Assembly (NCBI RefSeq): GCF_011067745.1
Contig: NZ_JAAMPJ010000021.1
Location: forward strand, 80,024-144,023
Direction of reading: 5' to 3'
Source of the DNA: Lentzea alba
Lineage (GTDB): Bacteria > Actinomycetota > Actinomycetes > Mycobacteriales > Pseudonocardiaceae
DNA length: 64,000 nt
Shown piece by piece: positions 42,550-50,439 of the stretch. The stretch's first letter is position 1, and each line of letters starts with the position of its first letter. The translations under genes and the position numbers were made by a program. The notes below the pieces were generated by a model. That model worked only from the letters and a program-made list of their open reading frames with translations. It made no database searches and was not told where the DNA came from.

Positions 42550-43547
42550 GAGCGCACCAGGGCGAGCTGCGCGCGGCACAGGCCACCGATGTTCTCGAAC
42601 GGCGCGGACGGCAGCCCGGCGGCGATCACGTGCACGCGCGTGCCGCTCAACAACGCGGCGCGCACGGCCACGTCCGCGAGCAGGCCGCAGCGGCGTGCCG
42701 GTGACCAGCCTCGGGCCACGTCGGTCGGATTGGCGCCGTACCAGGCGGTGGCGGTGATGTCCTCCGGGAAGCCCACGAGCAGGTCGTCCAGGCGACCGGT
42801 GGACAGCGCGTTCAGCGTGTCGTCGGCGCCCTCCACGGCCAGGCGGCGCAACCGGCCGCGTTCGTTGAAGTCGGCCAGCACGCCCTCGGTCCAGGAACGG
42901 GCGGCCGCGCGCGTTTCGGCCTGGATGCGGCCCGGTGTGAGAGCGCGGCCGCTCCACCGGACGACGACGTCGCGGCGGACGGGGGCGGGCAGCGCCTCCC
43001 ACAACGCGCCCACCACCTCGTCCTCCCCCGTGACCACCAGCAGCCTGGCCTCCTGGCGGACGAGCATCTCCGCGCACGCGACCGCGGCCGACCGCACGCC
43101 TTCCAGCCACTGCGACTCCGGATAGTTCAGCGAGATGTGTTCGTTGCCCGCCAGCAGGTCGGCGCTGCACCGCCCCGCGGTCACGGCGACGCGCGGAGGG
43201 CGGTCCTGCAGCCAGGCGAGCAGCGGCAGGACGTGGGCCGGGGAGCTGAACCAGGCCAGGTCCAGATGGCGCAGGCCGGGCGTGTGGAAGACGCGCGGCG
43301 GCAGTTCCTCGCCCGCGAACGCCACGAGCGTGTCCGCCGTCGGGTAGTGGGAACGGGCCCGGTCCAGCACTTCGCCGATGGTGTCGACGAGGTCGGGGTC
43401 CGCGCCGTCGGCACGCAGCTGGTCGGCCAGCCGCAGCCAGCGCCCCCGCCACGACCGCAGCGGGCTCGATCCCAGGTAGACGGACGCGACGGGCCGAGCG
43501 GGGCGGACGACGTCGATCAGGTCGCGCAACGCGAGTCGGTGGCTCAT
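42546..43547 (-). CDS. baeRF-type protein (archaeo-eukaryotic release factor 1-like, Rv2629 family)
   Basis: 333 residues. The start MSHRLALRDLIDVVRPARPV, the ASVYLGSSP strand and the later TEGVLADFNERGRLRRLAVE and DVAVRAALLSGTRVHVI segments place it in the bacterial aeRF1-like group that includes Mycobacterium tuberculosis Rv2629, a hypoxia-regulon protein. The middle domain normally carries a peptidyl-tRNA hydrolase GGQ or variant loop; none is evident, so a ribosome-rescue or hibernation role is inference only. It heads an operon with the DivIVA-like and MFS genes and is driven by palindrome site C, with a leaderless ATG. Confidence 0.78.
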   Translation of the reverse strand: MSHRLALRDLIDVVRPARPVASVYLGSSPLRSWRGRWLRLADQLRADGADPDLVDTIGEVLDRARSHYPTADTLVAFAGEELPPRVFHTPGLRHLDLAWFSSPAHVLPLLAWLQDRPPRVAVTAGRCSADLLAGNEHISLNYPESQWLEGVRSAAVACAEMLVRQEARLLVVTGEDEVVGALWEALPAPVRRDVVVRWSGRALTPGRIQAETRAAARSWTEGVLADFNERGRLRRLAVEGADDTLNALSTGRLDDLLVGFPEDITATAWYGANPTDVARGWSPARRCGLLADVAVRAALLSGTRVHVIAAGLPSAPFENIGGLCRAQLALVRS

Positions 43548-43554
43548 GGGGCCC

Positions 43555-43600
43555 AGGTTCTTGGCGCGGCCCTGCCCGCTGCCTCACCCGCCGCAGGTGA
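43555..43600 (-). promoter_or_regulatory. Palindrome-driven promoter of the baeRF operon (site C)
   Basis: On the minus strand TCACCTG-CGG-CGGGTGA (43600-43584) has one arm mismatch. The ATG at 43547 follows after exactly 36 bases, and GAACCT (43560-43555) lies 7 bases before it. No ribosome site. The bases after the dyad (GGCAGC) match those after site B (GGCATG). Confidence 0.62.
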
Positions 43601-43692
43601 ACCCCATCCGTGCGGCACACCGCTACCGCCCGCCGCGGGGGAGGCCGCGCACGTGTCCGGGCGAGCAGCGTCGACGGCGGAGGTGACCGATC

Positions 43693-43926
43693 TTGAGTCG
43701 TCAACCCGACCGTTCGCGATCCAGACGAATCGTGTTCGCCGTGGCCGTGTTCCTCGCCGTCGTCGTCACCGGTGGAGGTGAGCGGGACTGCGCGCCGTCC
43801 GGTGAGACCGGAACGCTCGCGGTGCTCTCGTTGCTGCCGCGGCTGATGGGCTTCGTGGGACGCGGACTGTGGCTGCTTTCCGCCCCTGACAAGGCGAACG
43901 AGTCCGAATGCCCGGCTTCGCGGTGA
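43693..43926 (+). CDS. Small exported or membrane protein of unknown function, TTG start
   Basis: 77 residues from TTG 43693. A near-perfect ribosome site, GGAGGTGA, lies 6 bases upstream, which is why I accept the rare start. The N-terminus SRQPDRSRSRRIVFAVAVFL is a basic stretch followed by a hydrophobic run, as in a signal peptide or single anchor, then a Gly-rich region and a second weakly hydrophobic stretch (LAVLSLLPRLMGFVGRGLWL). Two Cys are present. No family recognised. It precedes the LAL regulator by 55 bases in the same direction. Confidence 0.55.
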   Translation: MSRQPDRSRSRRIVFAVAVFLAVVVTGGGERDCAPSGETGTLAVLSLLPRLMGFVGRGLWLLSAPDKANESECPASR

Positions 43927-43981
43927 TGCGGTTCGATCACGCGATCATGCCCAGACAAAGTCCATCGGGAGACAAAGCGCA

Positions 43982-46573
43982 ATGTCCGACAGTTCGGAGT
44001 GTGAGCCTTCCAGCCTCGGGACCGGCCAAGCGAAACTGCGCGTGCCGACGGCCGCCACGCCACTCGTGCCACGCGGCACCCTACTATCCACAGTGGACGA
44101 ACGCGTGTCGTCGGCGCCGGTCACAGTGGTCACCGGCCCGGCTGGGTGCGGCAAGACGACGTTGCTCGCCGAGTGGGCGCGGCGCCGTGACGACCGGGTG
44201 GCGTGGCTCACCCTCGACGAGCACGACAACGAACCGACACGGCTGCGAGCAGCCCTCCGCGACGCCCTCGGCCTCACGGATACGATTCCGTTGACCGAAC
44301 CCGGTTTCTCCTCGGCGGTCATCGCCGCGTTCGACCAGGTGCCCGCGCCGGTGTGTCTAGTACTGGACAACGTGCACGAGATCCGCGACACCGACGCACT
44401 GGCGAGCATCGACCTGCTCATCCGCCGACCACCCGACCGGCTACGGCTCGTGCTGCTCGGCCGTTTTCCGCCACCACTGCACCTGGGCCGGCTGCACCTG
44501 GAGGGACGGGTGCGCGAGGTGCTGCCGCACGAGTTCGCCTTCAGCCGCGCCGAAGTCGAGACCTTGCTGGCCGCGCACGGGCTCCAGCTGCCGCCCGCCG
44601 ACGTCGACCTGCTGGTCAGCCGGACGGAGGGGTGGATCGGCGGGCTGCGCTTCGCGGTCATGCGCATGGCCACCACGCGCACTCGCCCCGACGACCTGCT
44701 GCTGTTCGCGGGGCTGGACCAGGTCGTGAGCCGGTACCTCTCCGAGGAGGTGCTCGCCCGGCATCCCCAGCGGGTGCGGGACCTGCTCGTGGCGACCAGC
44801 GTGTGCGACACGATGACCGCGGACCTGGCGGGCGAACTCGCCCGGCACCCCAGCCCGGGCATCGTGCTCGACACCCTGGAACGCACGAACTCGTTCGTCA
44901 GCAGGCTGGAGACCGCACCCGAGTGGTATCGCTGTCATCCCGTGCTGCGGGCTCACCTGTCAGCCGAACTGCGCAGGTCCAGACCCGCCGACGAGATGTC
45001 GCTGCACAAGACCGCGGCCCACTGGTACCACCGCAACGCCGAGCCGGCGGTGGCGTTGAGACACGCGTTGCGGGCGGGCGACGACCAGCTGACCGCCGAG
45101 ATCGTCGAACACTCCGTGTTGCCCGAGGTGCTGCGGGAGGGCAGCGGGCGGCTGCGGGAGGTGTTCGACGCGGTGCCCGGCCACGTGCTGGCACGTCCTC
45201 AGGTCGGCGTCGTCGCGGCGTTGGTGGCGATGGACGCGGGCGACGTCGCGGCCGCGGACCGGGTGCTGACCGGGCTCGGCGGTGAGCCGCTCGCGTTGCG
45301 GCAGGACAGGGTGCGGGTGTTGCACGCGACGGCGTTGTTGCGGCGTGGCCGGTTCGACGCACGGCTGGGAGACGCGTTGCGGGTGATGGCACGCACGACG
45401 GCGGGGCGTGGCGGCACCGACGCGGAGGTGGCCGCGTTGCTCAACCGCGGTGTGGCGGCGCTGCTGTCCGGTGATCACACGGGCGCGGAGCACGATCTGG
45501 TGCGCGCGTTCGGGATCGCGCGGCGGGAGAGGTTCGACCACGCGGCGCTGGACTGCCAGGTCCACCTGGCGGCACTGACCAGTGCCGGCGGTGACATCCG
45601 CACCGCGGCCAGGCAGGCCGGGGAGGCGTTGGAGTTCGCCGAGGAGAAGGGATGGCAGTCGCACTTCGTCTGCGCGCTCGCCTACACGTTGGTCGGCGTG
45701 CAGGCCTACCTCCGGCTGGACGACGCACGTGCCGTCGAGCTCGCGGGTCTCGCGGTGCACGCGCTGGGCGACCGTCCTGATCCGGCGACAGGACTGGCGG
45801 TGTCCACTTTGGACGCCGCCGTGTCGTTCCCGACCGCCGGTGACCCGCGGGCGGTCGTCGGCCGCGTGCGCGCCCAGTGGCAGGACGTCGCCGCACGGCA
45901 GGTGATACCTCTGGTGATCGCCCACATCGCCCCCGCCGTGCAACGGATCGCGTTGCGCTCGGGGGACGAGCAGTGGGCGTCGGCGATGCCCGACCAGATG
46001 GAGGCGATGTTCGGGCCGTGCGGCGAGCAGGCGGTGCTGCGCGCGGTCGTGCACACCCACAACGCCCGTGTCTCACAGGCCCGCAAGGTCGTCGAACCGC
46101 TTCTCTCCGGCGAACTGCCCGCCCTGGCGGCACCGACGGTCGTGGACGGCTGGCTGTTGGAGGCCGTGATCGTCGAACGCGCCGGTGACCAGCGCCGCGC
46201 GCACGAGGCGGTCACTCGCGCACTGGCCGCCGCCGAACCGCTCGGCGCGCTTCGCCCGTTCCTCAACGCGGGCAAGCCCGTGCGCGACCTGCTCGCCCGT
46301 GGCGCGGGCCGTTTCGGCAGGCTGGAGTCGTTCGCCACCACCACGATGACCGCGCTGCCCGCCGCGTCGACCGCCTCCACCGACGTGCTGACCAGCCGCG
46401 AGCGCGATCTTCTCCTCGAACTGCCGTCGATGCGCACCACCGAGGAGATAGCCGACTCGCTGTTCGTCTCGGTGAACACGGTGAAGACGCATTTGCGGGG
46501 CATCTATCGCAAGCTCGGCGTGAACCAGCGCCGCGACGCCGTGCTCGCGGCCCGCCGGCTGGGCCTGATCTGA
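43982..46573 (+). CDS. LAL-type LuxR regulator (MalT-like ATPase)
   Basis: 863 residues. Walker A GPAGCGKTTL is near residue 51 and Walker B VCLVLDNVHE near 123 in a MalT-like STAND ATPase. A long helical, TPR-like middle follows, then the LuxR HTH LTSRERDLLLELPSMRTTEE to VNTVKTHLRGIYRKLG at the C-terminus. Large ATP-binding LuxR (LAL) proteins are activators that respond to a small inducer, often of sugar use or antibiotic clusters. GGGAG 11 bases upstream is the likely ribosome site. The target is unknown; the small exported-protein gene upstream is the nearest candidate. Confidence 0.92.
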   Translation: MSDSSECEPSSLGTGQAKLRVPTAATPLVPRGTLLSTVDERVSSAPVTVVTGPAGCGKTTLLAEWARRRDDRVAWLTLDEHDNEPTRLRAALRDALGLTDTIPLTEPGFSSAVIAAFDQVPAPVCLVLDNVHEIRDTDALASIDLLIRRPPDRLRLVLLGRFPPPLHLGRLHLEGRVREVLPHEFAFSRAEVETLLAAHGLQLPPADVDLLVSRTEGWIGGLRFAVMRMATTRTRPDDLLLFAGLDQVVSRYLSEEVLARHPQRVRDLLVATSVCDTMTADLAGELARHPSPGIVLDTLERTNSFVSRLETAPEWYRCHPVLRAHLSAELRRSRPADEMSLHKTAAHWYHRNAEPAVALRHALRAGDDQLTAEIVEHSVLPEVLREGSGRLREVFDAVPGHVLARPQVGVVAALVAMDAGDVAAADRVLTGLGGEPLALRQDRVRVLHATALLRRGRFDARLGDALRVMARTTAGRGGTDAEVAALLNRGVAALLSGDHTGAEHDLVRAFGIARRERFDHAALDCQVHLAALTSAGGDIRTAARQAGEALEFAEEKGWQSHFVCALAYTLVGVQAYLRLDDARAVELAGLAVHALGDRPDPATGLAVSTLDAAVSFPTAGDPRAVVGRVRAQWQDVAARQVIPLVIAHIAPAVQRIALRSGDEQWASAMPDQMEAMFGPCGEQAVLRAVVHTHNARVSQARKVVEPLLSGELPALAAPTVVDGWLLEAVIVERAGDQRRAHEAVTRALAAAEPLGALRPFLNAGKPVRDLLARGAGRFGRLESFATTTMTALPAASTASTDVLTSRERDLLLELPSMRTTEEIADSLFVSVNTVKTHLRGIYRKLGVNQRRDAVLAARRLGLI

Positions 46574-46786
46574 GTTTGGCCCCTTGGGGTCACCGCGGCA
46601 CCAGCGTCACACTTGATCCACGCGAGCTCGCCGACACGATCGTCAGGCTCGTCTCACTCGCAATCGCGAGCTTTTCCGCGCCAACGGCACCCCCGGCCGT
46701 GCGTCGCTGCGCGCTGCGCACGACCGGGTGGGGTGCCGCCATCCTGGCGTCGGTTGCATTGGGACGCGAAGTTTCTTGTGTGGCCA
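46574..46786. other. Gene-free spacer after the LAL regulator
   Basis: I see no convincing gene, promoter or repeat here. Open frames exist on both strands but have no ribosome site and lack the codon-position bias of the neighbours. It leads into the duplicated hairpin region. Confidence 0.5.
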
Positions 46787-47093
46787 GGGTTTTCCGAGAT
46801 CCCGCGGTGAGCGGTAACACAGATCATCAGGGAAACACTGCGGGCACCGATGCCGTTATACCCATTGGTCGGTGCGGTCCGTGTCCCCCGGGCCTCACCT
46901 CAACGCCTTCGCGGAAGACCGTTCGGCTGGTACCGCGTCGAGCACCTCGCCGAGAGGCGACCGTCCGCATCGACCTCTCCAAGCTCGCCCTCAGGCCGTC
47001 AATCTCCCCCGACGGGCGGCCTGAGGGCGTCCTGGAACTCCTTCCGCGCCCGAGCTTCGCCTTCGAGCCGTTATCCCCCGGCGGCTCGAAGGC
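46787..47093. ncRNA. Candidate noncoding RNA module, copy 1
   Basis: First of two diverged tandem copies of a block of about 330 bp. A conserved part (GTGAGCGGTAACACAGATCA at 46807, GTACCGCGTCGAGCACCTCG at 46931 and the hairpin TCGCC-GAGA-GGCGA at 46947) is followed by two perfect hairpins: 13-bp arms at 46986-46998/47017-47029 and 12-bp arms at 47059-47070/47082-47093. Both loops carry TCCCCC. The stems are preserved but the stem sequences differ between the copies. On the plus strand the C-rich loops could pair with Shine-Dalgarno sequences. Strand and expression are unproven. Confidence 0.42.
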
Positions 47094-47116
47094 CTACCTG
47101 CAATCCCTTGGGGGAC

Positions 47117-47406
47117 CGGGGTTTCCGGACACCCGGTGGTGAGCGGCAACACAGATCACGTTGGAACACAACAGAACCCGCCACCGTTGAACAGGACGGT
47201 CGGTGCGGAACGAGTCCCCGGGCCCCACCCCAACGCCTTCGCGGAACACCGCTGCGCCGGTACCGCGTCGAGCACACCGCCGAGAGGCGACCGCCGCACC
47301 GACCACCTCACACCTCGCCCTCAAGCTGTCGTCCTCCCCCAGGCAGCTCGAGGGCGATCCCAGACCCGCCCCCAGGCTGCCGTTCTCCCCCGGTCAGCGT
47401 GGGGGC
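47117..47406. ncRNA. Candidate noncoding RNA module, copy 2
   Basis: Second copy, offset 331-332 bp from the first: GTGAGCGGCAACACAGATCA at 47139, GTACCGCGTCGAGCACACCG at 47260 and CGCC-GAGA-GGCG follow, then two hairpins at 47315-47328/47344-47357 (14-bp arms, one mismatch) and 47368-47382/47391-47406 (imperfect). Loops again carry TCCCCC. The last hairpin ends 9 bases from the ligase stop on the other strand and may also serve as its terminator. Confidence 0.42.
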
Positions 47407-47415
47407 TTCCTGCTT

Positions 47416-49407
47416 TCAGGCGACGCCGGCGGCGATCAGCTTGGTCCAGATCTCGGCCTGGTCCACCACCTCGACGCCGAGCTTCTCCGCCTTGGTGAGC
47501 TTGCTCGCACCGACGCCTTCGCCGGTGATCAGCAGGTCCGTGGTCGCGGACACCGAGGAGGCGGCCGTGGCGCCCGCTCGTTCACACATCTTCTGGAACG
47601 TCGGGCGGGTGACCTTCTCCCCGGAACGCGGGTCGCTGATCGAGCCGGTGATCACGACGGACTTGCCCTCCAGGGGCGCGCCGGCCACGACCACCGGGGG
47701 CAGGTCCTCCTCGCGCACGTCCAGCGAGACGCCCCGCTCACGCAGCCGTTCGATCTCCGGGCGCAGGCGGGCCAGGTGCGCGGTCAGCGACTCGGCGACC
47801 TTCTGGCCGATGTCCTCGACGGCGACGAGCTTCTCGACGCCCGCGTCGGCCACCTCTTCCAGCGAGCCGAAACCGGCCCGGCACAGCCTGGCCGCGGTGC
47901 CTTCGGAGGCCATCGGGATCGAGAGACCGATGAGGGCCCGGCGCAGGCCCACGGAGCGGCTGCGGTCGATGGACTCGATCATGCGGGTCGCGGAGACCTC
48001 GCCCACGCGGTCGAACTCCAGCAGGCGTTCCTTGGTGAGCGTGTAGAAGTCGGACGGGTTCACCAGGTCACCGGTCTCGGCGAGGCGCTCGATCCACACC
48101 TGGCCGATGGCGTCGATGTCCGCGGCCGCGCGGGAAGACCAGTGGATCAGGCGGCGCACGGTCTGGGCCGGGCAGGCGGCGTTGGTGCAGAACAGCTCGC
48201 GGCTGTTGCCCTGCTCGGTGAGCGGCTGGGCGCACGACGGGCACTGCGACGGCGGGACGATCTCGCGTTCGGCGCCGGTGCGCTTGGACTCGTCCAGCAC
48301 ACCCGCGACGAACGGGATCACGTCGCCGGCACGGCGGACCAGGACCGTGTCGCCGATCTTGATGCCGCGCGAGCGGATGACCTCCTGGTTGGCCAGCGTG
48401 GCGCGGGTGACGGTGGTGCCGCCCACGAAGACGGGCTCCAGCCAGGCGACCGGGGCGATCTTGCCGGTCTTGCCCACGTCCCAGACGACGTCCATCAGCA
48501 CCGTCGTCTTCTCCTCGGCGGCGAACTTGTAGGCGATGGCGCCGCGCGGTGACGACGACCTGGTGCCGGCGGCGGCGAACGCGTCGCGGTTCGCCAGCCG
48601 CAGCACGGCGCCGTCGAGGTCGTAGTCGAGCGAGTTGCGGGCCTGTTCGATGCCCTCGATGAGCTCCTGGGCTTCGGCGGCGGACGAGCAGTGGCTCATG
48701 TCGGCGACGCTGAACCCGAGTTTGCGCAGGCCCGCGTCCAGGTCGGAGTCGGCGCTCTCCGGCTCGGTCGTCAGGTCGAACGCGAAGAACTGCATGCGCC
48801 GGCCCTCGACCGCCTTCGGGTCCTTGGCGCGCAACGTGCCCGCGGCGGCGTTGCGCGGGTTGATCAGCGGCTTCTCGGGGTTCTTCTTGTTGTACGCGTC
48901 GAAGGTCGACCGCAGCATCACGCACTCGCCGCGCACCTCGACCCGGCCCGGCGCCTCGACCTTGTCCGGCACGCCGTCGCACAGCGCGCGGGTCAGGAAC
49001 GTCACGTCGTCACCCGTCGTGCCGTCGCCGCGAGTCACGGCGCGCGCAAGGCGGCCGTTCTCGTAGACCAGCGCCAACGACAAACCGTCGAGCTTGGGCA
49101 TGACGACCACCGGCTGACCGGGGAACCGGCCGAAGAACGCCTCGACCTGCTCGGGCTTGTTCGCCTTCTCCAGCGACAGCATCGGCCGCGAGTGCCGCAC
49201 CGGCGCGTGCAGCACCGAGGGCGCGCCCACGTGGTCCAGCGGGTTGTCCTCCGGCGCCAGCTCCGGGTGCTCGGCGATCAGAGCGCGGAACTCGTCCTCG
49301 ATCGCGTCGTACTCGGCGTCCGCCACCAACGGCTCGCCCTGGTAGTACGCGTCGCGCAGCTCGACGATCCGCGCGGCGAGCTCCTGAATCCGGTCCCCAG
49401 CTGTCAT
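47416..49407 (-). CDS. ligA: NAD+-dependent DNA ligase
   Basis: About 663 residues from ATG 49407 (MTAGDRIQELAARIVELRDA). The Ia domain has AYYQGEPLVADAEYD, the adenylation Lys is in VMPKLDGLSLAL (KxDG, near 112), the OB fold has VRRAGDVIPFV, the four-Cys zinc finger is CPSC...CTNAACPAQ, then HhH repeats and a C-terminal BRCT domain (PLEGKSVVITGSISDPRSGE). It seals nicks using NAD+. The finger and HhH region (HWSSRAAADIDAIGQ; IPMASEGTAARLC) is more diverged than in textbook LigA, so it could be a second ligase rather than the housekeeping one. Confidence 0.92.
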   Translation of the reverse strand: MTAGDRIQELAARIVELRDAYYQGEPLVADAEYDAIEDEFRALIAEHPELAPEDNPLDHVGAPSVLHAPVRHSRPMLSLEKANKPEQVEAFFGRFPGQPVVVMPKLDGLSLALVYENGRLARAVTRGDGTTGDDVTFLTRALCDGVPDKVEAPGRVEVRGECVMLRSTFDAYNKKNPEKPLINPRNAAAGTLRAKDPKAVEGRRMQFFAFDLTTEPESADSDLDAGLRKLGFSVADMSHCSSAAEAQELIEGIEQARNSLDYDLDGAVLRLANRDAFAAAGTRSSSPRGAIAYKFAAEEKTTVLMDVVWDVGKTGKIAPVAWLEPVFVGGTTVTRATLANQEVIRSRGIKIGDTVLVRRAGDVIPFVAGVLDESKRTGAEREIVPPSQCPSCAQPLTEQGNSRELFCTNAACPAQTVRRLIHWSSRAAADIDAIGQVWIERLAETGDLVNPSDFYTLTKERLLEFDRVGEVSATRMIESIDRSRSVGLRRALIGLSIPMASEGTAARLCRAGFGSLEEVADAGVEKLVAVEDIGQKVAESLTAHLARLRPEIERLRERGVSLDVREEDLPPVVVAGAPLEGKSVVITGSISDPRSGEKVTRPTFQKMCERAGATAASSVSATTDLLITGEGVGASKLTKAEKLGVEVVDQAEIWTKLIAAGVA

Positions 49408-49465
49408 GGTCCAGGACGGTACCCGGCACCTCCGACAATTCCGCGCAGTCGCGCTCGAGTGCTGC

Positions 49466-50362
49466 TCAAGCGCCTCCGGAGCCACTCGAACCGGTCACCT
49501 GCCGAACGGTCTGCAGCGTCAATTCGATCACCCGGCCGGCCAGTGGTGACAGCGTGCGGCCGGCCTGCCACGCCAGGTAGATCTCGCGCGGGCTGAGCGC
49601 GGGCTCCAGCTCGTGCGTGCACAGCAGGTCCCCAGGCGGGATGTCCAACGCCAGCGTCGGCATCACCGCGATCCCCATCCCGGCCCGCACCATCGAGAGC
49701 ACGCCCCGGTTGTCCGCCGTCCGAAACACGATCAGCGGCGCGACCCCGGCGTCGGCGTACACCCGTTCCACCCGTGCCTGGTCGCAGATCGGCGGCTGCG
49801 CCACCATCGCGGCCCCGTCCAGCGCGTCCAGCGGCACCGGCCCGGCACCGAACTGTCCGCGCCGGGCGACCAGCAGGTACGGGTCGTCCATGAGCTTGAT
49901 CTGCTCGACCTCGCCCCGCAGCGGCCCGTCGAAGAACACCAGGTCGAGCCCCTCGGCGCTGGGGTTGTCGGTCTCCTCCTCGACCAACCGGATGTCCGCG
50001 GCGGGGTGCTCGTCCAGCAACCGCCGCACCACGCCCGGCAGCACGACGTTGGTGATGCTCTGGAACGTGCCGATGTCCACGCGTCCCTCGCCGGCCTTGA
50101 ACCGTTCCACGGCGTCCTCAGTGGCCGCCGCGCGCGCAAGCAACTCACGGCCGTGTGCCAGCACCACCTCGCCTAGCGGTGTCAATCGCACCGGCCGCGG
50201 CCCGCCTGGCCGGTCGAACACGGCCCCGCCGACGGACTTCTCCAGCGCGGCGACCTGCTGGCTCACCGCCGACTGCGTGTACCCGAGCCGGTCAGCGGCA
50301 CGGCCGAACGTTCCCTCGACGGCCACCGCGTCCAGCGTGGCCAGATGACGCAGGTCCAGCAT
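49466..50362 (-). CDS. LysR family transcriptional regulator
   Basis: About 298 residues. The N-terminal HTH reads MLDLRHLATLDAVAVEGTFG and AADRLGYTQSAVSQQVAALE; the effector domain follows with IRLVEEETDNPSAEGLDLVF-type strands (seen as IRLVEEETDN and LDLVFFDGPL). In-frame ATGs at 50374 and 50368 are alternatives; I prefer 50362 as the family-standard start. It is divergent from an F420-type oxidoreductase gene and, as usual for LysR proteins, probably controls that neighbour. The shared spacer is AT-rich. Confidence 0.9.
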   Translation of the reverse strand: MLDLRHLATLDAVAVEGTFGRAADRLGYTQSAVSQQVAALEKSVGGAVFDRPGGPRPVRLTPLGEVVLAHGRELLARAAATEDAVERFKAGEGRVDIGTFQSITNVVLPGVVRRLLDEHPAADIRLVEEETDNPSAEGLDLVFFDGPLRGEVEQIKLMDDPYLLVARRGQFGAGPVPLDALDGAAMVAQPPICDQARVERVYADAGVAPLIVFRTADNRGVLSMVRAGMGIAVMPTLALDIPPGDLLCTHELEPALSPREIYLAWQAGRTLSPLAGRVIELTLQTVRQVTGSSGSGGA

Positions 50363-50439
50363 GAACATAAGCATGCCTTGTCAAACTGAGCAGAATCTAT
50401 CGCTTTTGTTAATGTCTGAGCGTTTCTAGCGTTGTTGTC

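Noticed and set aside
46576..47142. A 188-codon open frame and several shorter ones across the duplicated region
   Set aside because: No ribosome site, no conserved frame between the two copies, and the frame runs through strong hairpins; I treat the region as noncoding.
46787..47406. CRISPR array
   Set aside because: Only two long diverged units, no short identical repeats with unique spacers, and no cas genes in the window.
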